In this document: positions 1-11,815 of the stretch, piece after piece
Layout of the letters: every line of letters starts with the position of its first letter
How positions within the stretch are numbered: the stretch's first letter is position 1
Origin: Aedes albopictus
Lineage: Eukaryota > Arthropoda > Insecta > Diptera > Culicidae
Length of the DNA: 64,000 nt
Direction of reading: 5' to 3'
Assembly: GCF_035046485.1 (NCBI RefSeq)
Contig: NC_085137.1
Span: 498,128,536-498,192,535, forward strand
Program-made: the position numbers and the translations under genes
The notes under the pieces: model-generated
What the model was told of the DNA's origin: nothing
What the model saw: the letters and a program-made list of their open reading frames with translations, nothing else
Databases searched by the model: none

Positions 1-1600
1 ATTCCTCCTTGAATTCCTCCAGAAACTTCTCTGAGAACTCCTCCTGAAACTCCTCCAGGAGGTCCTCCTGAAAATCTTCTGCAATTAATCTTACAATTCC
101 ACTTGGAATTCCTCCTGGATATCATCATGGAATTCTTCCTGTATTTCCTCCTGAATATCCTTCTGGAAATCATCCTGGAATGCCTCCTGGAATTCCTCAA
201 ACAATTAATCCATGAATTTCTCCAGGAATTTCTCCAGGAATTCCTCCAGAAATAAAAATACAGTACCTTCAGGAACTCGTCTTGTGATTCCGTCTTGAAT
301 TCCTCCTGAAATTTTTCCAGAAAATTCCTCCTGAAATTTCTTCTGGAATTCCTCCTTGAATTCTAGGAAGACCTTCTCTAGAAATTCCTCCAGGAATTCT
401 CTTAGATTTCCTCTAGAAATTTCTCTTGGATTTCCTCCAGGCATTCCTCTTGGAAATCCTCTTGGAATTCCTCCAGAAACTTTTCATGGAATTCTTCCCA
501 GAATTCCTCCAGGCATTCCTCTTGGAAATCCTCTTGGAATTCCTCCAGAAACTTTTCATGGAATTCTTCCCAGAATTCCTCCTGGAATTCCTTCAGCGAT
601 TGTGCCTAGAATTATTCCAGAAATTCCTCCAGGAATTCTTCCACAAAATCCTCCTGGAATTCTTACAGGAATTCCTCTAGAAATTACTTCAGAAATTACT
701 CCAAGAATTCCTCTTGCAATTATTCCAGGAATTCCTCCTGGAATTACTTCAAGAATTCCTCCTGGATTAATTCCTGGAATTCCTCCTGGAGCTCCTCCAG
801 GAATTCCTCCTGGAGTTCTTCCAGGAATTTCTTCTGGGGTTCCTCTAGGAAATCATCCTAGAGAAATTCCAGAAGGAATTGCTGGATGAATTCCAGAATG
901 AACCCCTGAAGAAATTCCAGATGGAATTCTGAGAGGAATTCCAGAAGGAATTGCTGAAGGAATTACAGAAGGAATTGTATGAAGAGTTCCAGAAAAGATT
1001 CTAGAAGAAATTCCAGAATAAACTCCTGGAGGAATTCCGGATGGAATTCTGAGAGAAATTTCAGAAGGAATTGCTAAAGGAATTACAGAAGGAATTGCTG
1101 TACTGGAGGAATTCCAGAAGAGATTCCAGAAGAAACTCCAAAAGAAACTCCTGGAGGAATTCCAGAAGGATTTCCTGGAGGAATTCCAGAAGGAGTTCCT
1201 GCACGATATCCTAGAGGAACTCCAGGGCGAATTCCTAGAGGAATTCCAGGAGGAATATCAGGAGGAACTCAAGGAGGAATTCCAGGAGGATTTCCAGGAA
1301 GAATTTCTGGAAGAAGTAGGGGAGGAATTCTAACATCGATTCCTGATGGAATTCCAGTAAAAAATCAAAAGAAAATTCCAGAGGAATTTCATGGAGTAAT
1401 TCCAGGAAGGATTCTGGGAGCAATTCCTGGAGGAATTCTAGGAGGAATTCCTGGAGAAATTTGTGGAGGAATTCGTGGAGAATTTTCTGGAGAATTTCAA
1501 AGAGTAATTCCAGGAGGAATTATAGAATGGATTTCCAGAAGAAATTCCAGAAGAAATTCCTGGAGGAATTCGAGGAGGAATCTTTAATCAGAACTTATCT
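1..1600. repeat. Degenerate 12-bp minisatellite-like array with strand switch
   Basis: The stretch is made of diverged 12-bp units close to ATTCCTCCTGGA up to about 885. After that it consists of the complementary purine form, close to GGAATTCCAGAA. Higher-order copies are visible: a 72-bp (6-unit) duplication at about 443-514 and 515-586, and a 120-bp (10-unit) near-duplication at about 921 and 1041. The unit length is a multiple of 3, so each strand shows long fake open frames rich in Ile-Pro-Pro-Gly; these are not proteins. The central AATT is palindromic, which makes switching strand easy. Related arrays recur near 19-21.8, 38.7-42, 44.8-45.9 and 61.1-61.6 kb. Confidence 0.9.
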
Positions 1601-3038
1601 ATTTGAAAACAAAAATAAAACAAACTTTCATTCCTGCATTTCCCAAAATTGAACAAGAACGTCTTTGACGCGTCACGTAAATGATACGTATGCTAAAATG
1701 TGTAATCTGCGATACCATATTACATAAAAAGAAACGGATTTCTTGAACCGTGGAGTGGAAATTGAAAAAAGTCCCATTTCTAGATTAAAATTGCATTCAA
1801 TACCTTACAAATCACCGCTTTTATACCTTCTCCCACGATTCAAGCTCGCGCTGGAAACCATACCGCAACAGTGTCGACCGACCTGCCGAAACCGAAATTG
1901 TAATCTCCCCCTTCGCAGACACCAAATCCATTAAATCCAATCTGAACCACCACAAGGATGGGGCCCGGAAGCCCATGAAATGTGCTTTTTCCCTCAACCC
2001 ATACAGTATTCATGCATGTACAGGTACAGGTAAGGGTGAAGTGAACACCAACGACCAAGAACCAACCAGCAACCGTGACTTCGGTCCCGTGGCTAATTCG
2101 ATCCACTCGCAGGTCGCATCTACACCAAAAAGGCAACAATCACTTCGCGACCATATGGCGACCGTTAACTATTTCTATTGTGGCACTCTTGTGCGTGTGT
2201 AAGCTTTCTAGCTCCATTTGCGAGTGGGGCGTACCCCAACAACAAACGGCAATTTCCACACGAATTCGGACCATTTACGCTTGGGATCCCGAAAGGACAA
2301 AGAGCCATTTGCAGCGCCCGACCGACGACGACAGTTGAATGGACTTGACCAAGCTGAAACAATTGCTTGAACGGCACGAAAATATCCGTTTATGGCGAAG
2401 AATCCAGCCAAAGCGAACGGTAGTGGTAGTGCCCATAAAAAGCTGCTAGAAGTCGTTTCACTCGAGATGCAAAATAGTGAACATTTCCCCCTACTTTAGT
2501 TGGTCTTGGTCGTACGTACAACTGGCGGTGTTGTAAACGTTGTTGACTACGGTGACAAGGACAATGCTTCCGCTTTGTGGAGCTGACTTTTTCCTGCTCA
2601 CAGTTGTTGCTTTTTACGGGTTTCAATTGTTGGTTGTTTTTTTTTGTTATGTTGGTCCGGTAATGTGCACTGAGTTCTTACCACACGCGAGTTTTGGACA
2701 AAATGTCGCGATCGTAAAGCATATCTACTTTCAAATCTATCTAAGCGAGGAAAACTGAAATTTTGATGAACTTAACAAAAAGCACGCAATTAATTCAAAA
2801 ACTCAGAGACGAATGCCCTAGAAGTAAAATCTCTATAAACAAAAAAAAAAACAAATCAAAAATTTGCATTCACAACTCGTTGTTAACCGATAATTGATAC
2901 TGTTCTCTTAAACGAGCAAGCTGAATGTTTGACATTGTCAGAGTGTAAGCAAGCAATCATCACTGCGTATAGCAAGGCATAGATTATACTACTGATAAGA
3001 GCAAAAGTTTGATTATATGTAGTATAAGACCTCTTTTG
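1601..3038. other. Intergenic, no gene recognised
   Basis: This is complex sequence, moderately GC-richer around 1840-2600. Several short open frames overlap on both strands, but none resembles a known family or shows a consistent coding frame. A host upstream or intronic region is possible. I see no promoter or RNA gene I can support. Confidence 0.4.
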
Positions 3039-3194
3039 GGGCTGTTCATAAACCACGTAGACCAAATTTTAGCCATCTCAGACACCCCCCTCCCCCCTCG
3101 TAGACTTTCGTCCATACAAAAATTTGTATGGAGCGTAGACTTTGGCCAGACCCCCCCTCCCCCCAAAAAGTCTACGTGGTTTATGAATGGTCCC
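3039..3194. mobile_element. Palindromic MITE (TTCATAAACCACGTAGAC ends)
   Basis: The two ends are inverted copies of GG(G)..TTCATAAACCACGTAGAC, and the centre (about 3111-3132) is itself a hairpin around AAATTT. C-tracts on one arm are not matched by G-tracts on the other, so only the outer ~25 bp and the core pair well. The element is short and lacks an ORF, as expected for a non-autonomous MITE. I could not define a target duplication with confidence, so the superfamily is open. Confidence 0.75.
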
Positions 3195-3830
3195 TTTGGA
3201 CCCCGGTATCTTAAAGTCCGATCCCATGGAGAACCGGGGAAACCCCAGGCTGCTGGATTTGGGCCAACGGCAGCCTCTGAGGTGGGCACTCAAGGCTTCT
3301 TTTCGATTCCGGGTCTCAGGGCGTCTCGACGAGGGAAAGTTTTCGGAGTACGGGAACCTGTTAACAAACGCTTTATTGTCCTTCGCAATGGGGGTCACAG
3401 CTGGAGGGGGCCACACGAGCGGTGGCAGCGGATATGACTTTGATGGCACAAGAGGTGACATATACACGGCGGTGGTAGCTTCGGCGGCGGAGGAGGGAAC
3501 TTCGACGATGGTGATTTGGAGGGCTTCCACAGGTAATAGAACGGGAACGGTTGGAGCAATTGAGTTTCAAGAGGGGTCCGTGTTTTCCTCGATCCTGTAG
3601 CAGTTCCAGATAGCCGCAGGGGTCAACTTCTTCACGAAAACGTGCGTTCGAGGCTTCCCGGTGAGCAGGCACATTAATCGAAAGGCCAGGTCTGGAGAAG
3701 GGTCTCGGGGTGGTGGACCGTGCGGTACTTGTCGCGCGCCCCAAATGCAATGACCAGAGCGGATAAAATCGTCCGCTCGATCGTTTTTCACCCGAAGCAT
3801 TCATCACTCATCAATTAGCATTTTTCCATT
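3195..3830. other. GC-rich segment with overlapping open frames, unidentified
   Basis: This ~630-bp segment is clearly more GC-rich than its surroundings. Overlapping frames of about 75-150 codons are open on both strands, the longest being the minus-strand frames at 3078-3530 and 3373-3807. On the minus strand, the frame at 3567-3800 looks the most protein-like, with mixed hydrophobic and charged residues, but it runs out into another frame near 3570. I recognise no family. It may be the remnant of an old retroelement gag-like gene or a host exon; this is inference from composition only. Confidence 0.25.
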
Positions 3831-5439
3831 TCCTTCTACACTCGCTTCTGGATAAGTGAAACCGGCCACCCGCTTACAACGTACATCCAGATTTGCGCTT
3901 CTCTTGCGTACCCCGCCAATTGCCATTTCAATTTGACCGTTATGGTAAATTAACTTTAGGTACATAGAGTTCCCTGATTTAACGTACTCTGGGTTTAAAC
4001 AAAATACAAATTTTACCCGCCGGTAACAATAGGTTGCTAAAACACCTCTTTCGAAAGCTCAGTAATCTTAACAGCTCCAGTACATCTAGAGTGTCTTGCC
4101 CGGGATTTTCCGAGACAAAAATCCCGGGATATCCCGGGATCTGAAAAATAATTATGTATTCTACTAGAGCATAACATTTCTTTTAAAATCTTTTTTTTTA
4201 TCAATGTCGCCTTTTTTTATCCATATCTACGCTGTCTGGCAGGTATACTTAGTATATTTTTTGTACTGACATGAATCTTTTGGTGAATACCCTAGTAATT
4301 ATACCAAAGATTTTTAGCAGAATATTCATTCATTCATTTTTAATTTGTGTGACGTTCTATGACAAAAAAAAACTGAATCAGCAGGCAGAATAACGGAATG
4401 TATTTCTGGAATTGATTTCCATGTTCAGCATTTTTAGTAACATATTTTATATACATGTTAACCAAAATGTGAAATATGTAAACATTTGCGTAGTTTTCGT
4501 TTTTAAATCGAATGTACATCTTTTTAGATGTTTCTGGAGTAACCACTTAATAATATTGTATTGTTATATAATAGTTAACTGCCCTGAATAATTGATTGAC
4601 GCATTTCTGATGAAACTATGGAGAAAATTTACAGAAAAACGGATAAACCATTCCTAATTTCTGCAGGAGTTAGATAAAGATATTTCCGATGAAATTCAAT
4701 TTCAGGCAAAATTTTCTGTGAAAGTCATTTAAATATTCTGAGCAAGAATTACTTGAAATAATTCATGTGATAAATGTGACGAAATTTCTAAGATATTTGT
4801 GAGTTTTGTTCACAGGAAAAAAAAGTATAACATTTTCAGATTTTCTGCAGAAATAACAAAAAATAATAGCAGAGCAAAGTGTAATATTGTTGAGGTAAAA
4901 GCAGGCAGAACTAAACATTTTTGGACTGAAGTTTTTCAGATTATCGATCCTCTTGCAATATTGTGTGCAATATCGAAGTGCAAAAAATAAATAAAGAGGA
5001 TCGTGCAATAAAATCAAAAAATATAATGTAATACCCTTGAATGGAAATAATAAAAATATAAAAAAAATGTTATAAAAATCACCAAAAAAATCTGAAGAAA
5101 TGTCTAAAGGTTGCAATCTTGCCAAATATATCAAAAAAAATGAAAAATGGAATTTTGGGATAGAAATGGTGGGATGGAAATTATAAAGAAATTTAATAAC
5201 GAATTTTGTAAGACTATTTAAGGGTTTTGTTTTTTTTTTTTTAATATTCATATCAATTTTACAAGAAGTTCCATAAAAGGATCTGCCATGAATTACTCTG
5301 GATTTTTTTTACCACAGTCTCTTTTATTTATTTCACTAAACAATCCAATCGTAATTCGCAAATGTTCACATGATTTTTTTTTCTAAATATACTTGAATTA
5401 CTTCACACAGCACTAGAATAGAACAGAATCTTATAGAAA
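3831..5439. other. AT-rich intergenic; small CCCGGGAT hairpin
   Basis: No gene is seen. Around 4098-4141 the motif TCCCGGGAT occurs as direct and inverted copies and could fold. Around 4600-4740 there are faint traces of the degenerate GGAATTC-type repeat. The minus-strand open frame at 4763-5251 is Phe/Ile/Leu/Lys-rich and reflects A/T richness rather than coding. Confidence 0.4.
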
Positions 5440-5805
5440 TAGAATTGAAGTGCTTCCCAAACTTGTCGAGGGTATCGCCCTCTTGGAGCTGATGAAATAT
5501 TTTTTCGCCAGCCCCGATTGATTCCGTTCTTTTTGTTTTCACGTGTGCTCACTTCTAACAAAAAATACAAAAATATGAAACCAAAAAAAAAACGTTCCAA
5601 TCCTTTGTTTTTCGTAGGATGAAAATAGGAGCCACATTCTTAATAAGGAAACCAATACCCTAGGCCTAGATGGATTTCTATTATTCAAAAATCGCCCTCC
5701 TTTTCAGTATTTTCGCCCCCAAATTTTCAATTTAGTAATGTTCGCCCCCTTGGAGCTTATTTTCGCCCACCAGGGGGTGATTTCGCCCACTTTGGGAATC
5801 ACTGT
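5440..5805. repeat. Diverged CGCCC-motif interspersed repeat
   Basis: The motifs TTCGCCC and CGCCC recur at 5470-5515 and, more densely, at 5690-5795, mixed with CTTGGAGCT in both blocks. The two blocks look like diverged partial copies of one repeat separated by about 200 bp of AT-rich sequence. No ORF or terminal structure is clear. Confidence 0.4.
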
Positions 5806-6016
5806 CTAGAATGACTCAGGTTCTAAGAGTCTTTATTTAAAAAATAAGCATGTTGTGACTAATTGAGCATTCTGTGACGGTCTCTGAAAGGAGAAACTAT
5901 TAATGATTTAACAAGATCTTGCTGGGTTCTTGGAAGGCTTCGTGAAGGAATTTCTGAAGGTACGATGCATAGAAAATCTGTGAAGATGCTTTTGACTGTA
6001 TATATAAAAAAAGAAG

Positions 6017-6095
6017 ATAAATATTTACGTGAAAAGGTGTTATTGATGTTCGTTGATCGATAAATATTTACGTGAAAAGGTGTAATTGATGTTCC
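6017..6095 (+). repeat. Direct tandem duplication, ~41-bp period
   Basis: A block beginning GATAAATATTTACGTG and ending TTGATGTTC occurs at about 6018-6053 and again at about 6059-6094 with one substitution and a few spacer bases. This is a recent local duplication. Confidence 0.8.
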
Positions 6096-6279
6096 CCAAG
6101 AAACCTAAAAACGAATAATATTGTCACCAAATTTGGGAGGAATTTCTATATTTTTTTTTAATTCCTTACATCTTAATTTGAATTCGAATGTCGATATTTT
6201 TTTTTATCACAATGCTTGAAACAAACAACTCGCATAATTGATTTGCCATTGTAGTTTTAGCCCTACTTTTAGAAAGCCT

Positions 6280-6525
6280 ACACAGCTAATCGTGTTCGGT
6301 AATTTTTACCATAATCTAAACCGCTGAGCGTTCGGTAATGGATTTTTAACGAAATTCTGTAAACAAATAACACATTTCGGTAAAATATTATCGTTTATCT
6401 GTCAAACTCTAACGAACTTCGGTAAAAGTTGCTACCTTTACCGATTTTTTCCTGTAAAACAAACTTAACGGTTGAGATTTCGGTAAAACAATACCGAAGT
6501 CGATGATTTTTTCTAACTGCGTAAG
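6280..6525. mobile_element. Probable MITE with CTTCGGTA-type inverted ends
   Basis: The left end (CAGCTAATCGTGTTCGGTA) is imperfectly complementary to the right end (GACTTCGGTATTG on the minus strand, followed by a TTAGAAAAA-type spacer). The internal sequence repeats TTCGGTAA several times in both orientations. There is no ORF. The boundaries are approximate and no target duplication was resolved. Confidence 0.45.
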
Positions 6526-6910
6526 CGAAAAAGATTTTGTATTTAAAAAAAACATATAAATGCAATAATTGTTGGTCCGGTTCGTTTGGTGTTTTTGGCG
6601 AAAACATACACTGTAAAAAATGTTGTTCACTAATTACATTTCAAAAACAAAACATAGTAATCATTTTTTTTTTCATAGAAGGTGTTTTTGTACATAGTTT
6701 TTTAATGTTATAGTGCACAACTTATGCATATATTTAAGCTGGATGAATGGACAGCATTAAGAGCTGTTTAGCAGCTCAGTTAACAGCAAATTTAGAGCCA
6801 AATATATTCATAAATAAAAAGCTTTTTGTATACAAATCATAACACTTGTGGAGTTGGAGGATGTTTTAACTATAAACTTATTTTTAGAAACCTTTTAACT
6901 GATTGGGATG

Positions 6911-7300
6911 CCGAGGTCCGTGGCGCAGTGGCTACACGTTCGCTTCGTAAGCGAATGGTCATGGGTTCGCTCCCAGCCCCGGCACTTGCAATTTTTCGTC
7001 AGCTGCTCTTCCCTCCGAGAGCGGCAGACACCTGACCCTCTTCTGAAACTTGGATATCGGCGAACGGCAATGCATAATGGACGACCCCCAATCGGACTGG
7101 AGAAGGAACAACAGCCACACATCTACATCATCGTGCTCTTCATTCTACCAAGGACAGGGTAGAAAAAGTGAAAGCAGCACAAAGGCAAACCGGTTCGCAT
7201 AAGAATATAACATTCAGGAGCTGTACAAAAAGTGTAAGTGCAGCTGCCAATTGGAATCGCTCATGTAGTGCCCTAGTGGACAAAGATCTGTAAATTAGGT
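6911..7300 (+). mobile_element. tRNA-derived SINE (Feilai-like), full or nearly full length
   Basis: The 5' end is a tRNA-like head with a good Pol III A box (TGGCGCAGTGG, 6921-6931) and B box (GGTTCGCTCCC, 6964-6974). Between them is an anticodon-arm-like hairpin, CTTCGTAAG inside TTCG..CGAA. About 320 bp of unrelated body follow, so this is a SINE and not a tRNA gene. Its 3' end runs straight into the 3' end of the minus-strand RTE at 7317, so the two elements sit tail to tail. Assignment to Feilai is by resemblance to Aedes tRNA SINEs from memory and is tentative. Confidence 0.75.
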
Positions 7301-7321
7301 TAACTTACCTTACCGGTCAGG
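7301..7321 (-). other. 3' end of the RTE LINE
   Basis: The sequence downstream of the last coding position is very short, as is usual for RTE elements. It ends in GGTAAGGTAAGTTAACCTAA, read on the minus strand, where it meets the SINE tail. GGTTAGGTTAAG-like sequence is also found at the 5' flank (10393-10408), but I cannot show that it is a target duplication. Confidence 0.45.
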
Positions 7322-10300
7322 CTAAGGCCGGGGTGGCCTCTGCTGTACATAGTAGCCGCCTCCATTCCACTCGGTCCATAGCTGTTTGTCTCCAGTTCCG
7401 CACTCTGCGTAGGGTCCGCAGATCGTCCTCCACTTGGTCGACCCACCTAGCTCGCTGCGCTCCACGTCTTCTTGTACCGGTCGGATGACTCTCGAGAACC
7501 ATTTTAGTCGGGTTGCTATCCCGGGTTGCGCCCACCGTAGCCTCCCGATTTTCGCGGTATGGACGATGGTTGGTTCTCCCAGCAGCTGATGCAGCTCGTG
7601 GTTCATTCGCCTTCTCCAGGTCCCGTCTTCCATCTGCACTCCGCCGTAGATGGTACGCAACACCTTCCGTTCGAAAACTCCAAGGGCGCGTTGGTCCTCT
7701 ACACGTAGGGTCCATGTTTCGTGCCCATAGAGGACGACCGGTCTAATCAACGTTTTGTAGATGGTTAACTTCGTGTTACGGCGAACTTTATTCGATCGTA
7801 GAGTTCTGCGGAGTCCAAAGTAGGCACGATTTCCTGCCACAATGCGCCTCTGAATTTCTCTGCTGGTGTCGTTGTCGTCGGTCACCAGTGAGCCCAAGTA
7901 CACGAATTCTTCAACCGCCTCGATTTCATCACCGTGGATATGAATTCGGGGTGGCGGGCGCGGTGATTCCTCCCTGGAGCCCTTTGCCATCATGTACTTT
8001 GTCTTCGACACATTAATGACTAATCCGATTCGCCTGGCTTCACTCTTTAGTCGGATGTACGTTTCCGCCATCGTCTCAAATTTACGAGCAATAATATCAA
8101 TATCATCGGCGAAACCAAGCAGCTGAACGGACTTCGTGAAAATCGTCCCACTCGTGTTTATCCCCGCTCTTCTTATTACACCCTCCAAAGCAATGTTGAA
8201 CAGCAAGCACGAAAGACCATCACCTTGCCGTAACCCTCTGCGAGATTCGAAGGGACTCGAGAGTGTCCCTGATACTCGAACTACGCACATCACTCGATCC
8301 ATCGTCGCCTTGATCAACCGTATCAGTTTATCCGGGAATCCGTATTCGTGCATAATCTGCCATAGCTGTTCTCGATCGATTGTATCATATGCCGATTTGA
8401 AATCGATGAACAAGTGATGTGTGGGCACGTTGTATTCGCGGCATTTCTGCAACACCTGGCGGATGGCGAACTTTTGGTCCGTTGTAGCGCGTTCACCCAT
8501 AAATCCAGCCTGATATTGCCCCACGAACTCTCTTGCAATCGGTGATAGTCGGCGGCATAAAATATGAGAGAGTATCTTGTAGGCAGCGCTCAGTAGTGTG
8601 ATCGCGCGGTAGTTCCCGCAATCCAACTTGTCGCCCTTTTTGTAGATGGGACACACGATACCTTCCATCCATTCCTCCGGTAATACTTCCTCCTCCCAAA
8701 TCTTGGTAATGACCCAGTGTAGTGCTCTCACCAGTGCTTCTCCACCGTATTTTAGAAGCTCGCTTGGTAGTTGATCTGCTCCAGCGGCTTTGTTGTTTTT
8801 CAACCGGCCAACCTCCTCCTCAATCTCTTGAAGGTCAGGGGCCGGAAGTCTTTCGTCCTGTGCACATACTCCTAGATCTGTTACCACGCCACCTTCGGTA
8901 CTTGCAACGTCGCCATTGAGGTGCTCATCGTAATGCTGCCGCCACCTCTCGACCACCTCACGCTCGCTCGTGAGAATATTCCCGTGATTATCTCGGCACA
9001 TGTCGGCTTGTGGCACAAAGCCTCTGCGCGAGCGGTTCAGCTTCTCGTAGAACTTTCGTGTGTCCTTAGCGCGGTACAGCTCTTCCATCGCTTCGCGATC
9101 TCGTTCTTCCTGCTGGCGCTTCTTCATCCGGAAGACTGAGTTCTGCCTGTTCCGCGCCTGTTTGTAACGTGCCTCATTCGCTCTCGTACGGTGTTGCAAC
9201 ATTCTCGCCCATGCTGCATTCTTCTCGTTTTTCAACTGTTCACATTCGCCGTCGTACCAGTCGTTTCTGTGATTCGGAGTCGCGAAGCCTAGTGCTGTAG
9301 CCGAAGTACTACCTATGGCGGATCGGATGTCCCTCCAGCCATCTTCAAGTGTAGCTGCGCCAAGCTGCTCTTCCGTTGGTAGGGCCACTGCTAACTGCTG
9401 CGCGTAGTCTTGAGCCACTTCTACGTTACGAAGTTGCTCGATGTTGAGCCGCGGCGTTCGACTTCGACGCGTGGTGCTAACTGTCGAAAGTTTTGAGCGC
9501 ATGCATACAGCGACTAAGTAGTGATCCGAATCTATATTCGCACTGCGGTATGTGCGGACGTTGGTTATATCTGAGAAGAATTTGCCGTCGATTAGAACGT
9601 GGTCGATTTGGTTTTCTGTTTGATGGTCGGGTGATCTCCAGGTGGCTTTGTGGATATCTTTGCGGGGGAAGAAGGTGCTTCGGACTGCCATACCACGGGA
9701 GGCTGCAAAGTTTACGCATCGCTGGCCGTTATCATTCGATAGGGCGTGCAGGCTGTTTCGCCCGATTACCGGTCTGTACATTTCCTCCCTTCCTACCTGC
9801 GCGTTCATGTCGCCGACAACGATTTTCACGTCACCATCGTACGTTTTCTCTAACTGCGCGTAGAACGCTTCTTTCTCGTCATCGGGTCTCCCTTCGTGTG
9901 GGCAGTGGACGTTGATGATGCTGTAGTTGAAGAAACGGCCCTTAACTCTCAACATGCACATCCTTGCGTTGATCGGCTGCCACCCGATCACACGTTGTCG
10001 CATCTTGCACAACACTATAAATCCTGTTCCCAGTTCATTGGTGGTGCCACAGCTTTGGTAGAAGGTAGCCGCTCGATGCCCGTTTTTCCACACTTTCTGT
10101 CCAGTCCAACAAAGTTCCTGCAACGCCACGATGTCGAAGTTGCGGGGATGTAGTTCGTCGTAGATTATCCTGTCACATCCTGCGAAACCTAGTGACTTGC
10201 AATTCCATGTTCCAAGTTTCCAATCGTAGTCCTTATTTCGTCGCGTGGGTCTTTGCCGATTGTATCGAGTCGTATTTTCTCCTATGTTATTCGCAATGGG

Positions 10301-10396
10301 GATTTTTACGGGTGGCTTATTGGGCCTACGCCAACACTCCTGTCTCGCCGGAGGGCCATCGTGCCAGTTCTGTTTAACGTCCCAACCAACACTAGG
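7322..10396 (-). pseudogene. RTE-clade LINE ORF: endonuclease + reverse transcriptase, 3' frameshifted
   Basis: The minus-strand frame is open from just after a TAA at 10397-10399. The apparent methionine at 10129 is a GTG inside the conserved start of the endonuclease, so the frame really extends about 89 codons further upstream (through GTWNCKSLGF..). I see no ATG in that extension. Counting from 10129, the APE-type endonuclease shows ALQE (residues 2-5), GDMN (~106), QIDHVLID and SDHY (~201). The RT shows GADQLPSELL, HHLFIDFKSAYD, RRGLRQGDGLS, the catalytic FADD (~673) and YLGSLV. This combination, without RNase H, is typical of RTE (BovB/JAM-like) elements. It would copy its own RNA by target-primed reverse transcription. 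The C-terminal part is out of frame: near 7515-7535 homologous coding moves to the frame at 7317-7715 (GTRRRGAQRARWVDQVEDDL), and a few residues of the GHVARM region are missing. The element is nearly intact but probably dead. Confidence 0.9.
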
Positions 10397-10399
10397 TTA

Positions 10400-11086
10400 G
10401 GTTAAGTGCTTGAAGAATAAAAAAACTGATTGGGATTCGTTCGCAGTGTGGAGTGCAGGATGTGGGCAACTTTGGAAATCTAGAAAAGATCATATTTTAT
10501 TGGCTTAGCTTAGCTTAGCTTAGACTCTAGAAAAGATCAGATTTTATTGTAGATAAAAACGCCATACCCTACCTTAAACGAAATATCAATAATAATCGAT
10601 GATATATCGATTCATGTTTACTAAGGTTTCCTAGTTTATGATCGAAGAAAAATAACACTTCTGCAAAAGCTGTATGTACATATCTAAATGAAAGTTTTCC
10701 GTCAATTCAAAGGTCATGTTTGTCCTGATAAGTAAAGATGTCAAAGTAGAAGTAGCTCCACATTTCAAAAGTAGCCCCACATAACAGTATGTTAAGCATT
10801 ATTTAAATTTATGTTTCCTCGATTACTTATTATTAAACACGAGTTTGTTTCTATTTTTCTAAGCTTTTTTATGTATAACAGAAAATTATTTCAAGCGCAA
10901 TTTTAAAAGTTCCCCTCGTCTCTCAAAAAGCTTTCATAAAAGATTCATCAAGTTTCATTCTCAGAACAAAAGAATTACAAAAGCTTCCTACTTCAACAGT
11001 ACTATAATTAAATCTTTTGAGACTTCTTAGAGGAATCCGAAAAAAAATAAACTACATGATGTAAAATAAATCTAGTTTGGGTTGTG
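10400..11086. other. AT-rich intergenic with (TTAGC)n tract
   Basis: A short pentanucleotide tract of TTAGC lies at 10502-10523. The rest is AT-rich and holds no gene or repeat I can name. Confidence 0.5.
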
Positions 11087-11815
11087 AGGATTTTTTTATT
11101 ATCATACAAATTGGGTCGAAGGATTACAGATTTTCATGAAACTTTTTTTACAGGCAGGGCTTATGAATATATGATCAAAAAATAAATTGAGAAAAAATCA
11201 AAGTCTCCTATTTTCCCGGAAAACTCAGATGGATTTTTTATTTTCCCCTGACACTACTTACTTTGGAAAATCATAACTCAACAACGAAGCATCGTAGAAG
11301 CAAAGTTTTCTTTTATGAATGATAGCAAATTTTCTCAGGAATCCAAGAAAAAGTATCCAGAGAAAATTCATAAAGAAAAGCCGGAAAAACTAAGCCCGAG
11401 CTCGTGGAAAATTTTCAAATAAAATGTTTTGACAAGGCAATTTAATTAGCTTTATTCTCTGAAATTTTCGGAATGCACTTTTTTTCGTTTTTGAGTTCTG
11501 GCCAATTTTGTGAAAAATGTCCAAATGTGCTATATAAGCCATTTTTCTTTTTGAAAAATCATAACTCAAGAACGAAGCACAGTAGAAACAAAGTCTTTTT
11601 TCTTATGAAAACGGAAGCCAATTTTCTCAGCAATCCAAAAAAAACTGGAAAAAATGTCCACAAAATCTTCCACCGTTGCGAAAATTCGTAAAGAAAAGTC
11701 GGAAAAACTATGCCCGAACTCGCGGAAAATTTTTGATCAAATATTTTTGAAAAGAAAGCTTTAAGGAGATATGGCCAGTTTTGTGAATAATGGCTTTTCT
11801 TTGAAAACCTATATT
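11087..11815 (+). mobile_element. Copy of a foldback family (GGGTCGAAGG end), internally duplicated
   Basis: It begins with a T-rich run followed by TTATCATACAAATTGGG and then CAGATTTTCATGAAAC, matching the ends of the foldback at 23560-24522. Two ~170-bp internal blocks, each starting near AATCATAACTCAA.AACGAAGCA and ending in GGAAAATTTT, lie in direct order at about 11268-11435 and 11557-11735. No ORF is present. The right end is not the expected inverted terminus, so this copy is truncated or rearranged. Confidence 0.65.

Noticed and set aside
356..889. 177-codon frame rich in Ile-Pro-Pro-Gly, collagen-like at first sight
   Set aside because: It is the translation of a 12-bp repeat in frame. 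The same array gives fake frames on both strands and has no gene context.
4763..5251. 162-codon minus-strand frame with hydrophobic segments
   Set aside because: AT-rich composition gives Phe/Ile/Leu/Lys runs. No start context, motif or neighbour supports it.
6911..6985. Possible tRNA gene
   Set aside because: A and B boxes are good, but there is no paired acceptor stem and a ~320-bp body follows, so it is a SINE head. The same reasoning applies to 12980-13050 and 56910-57000.
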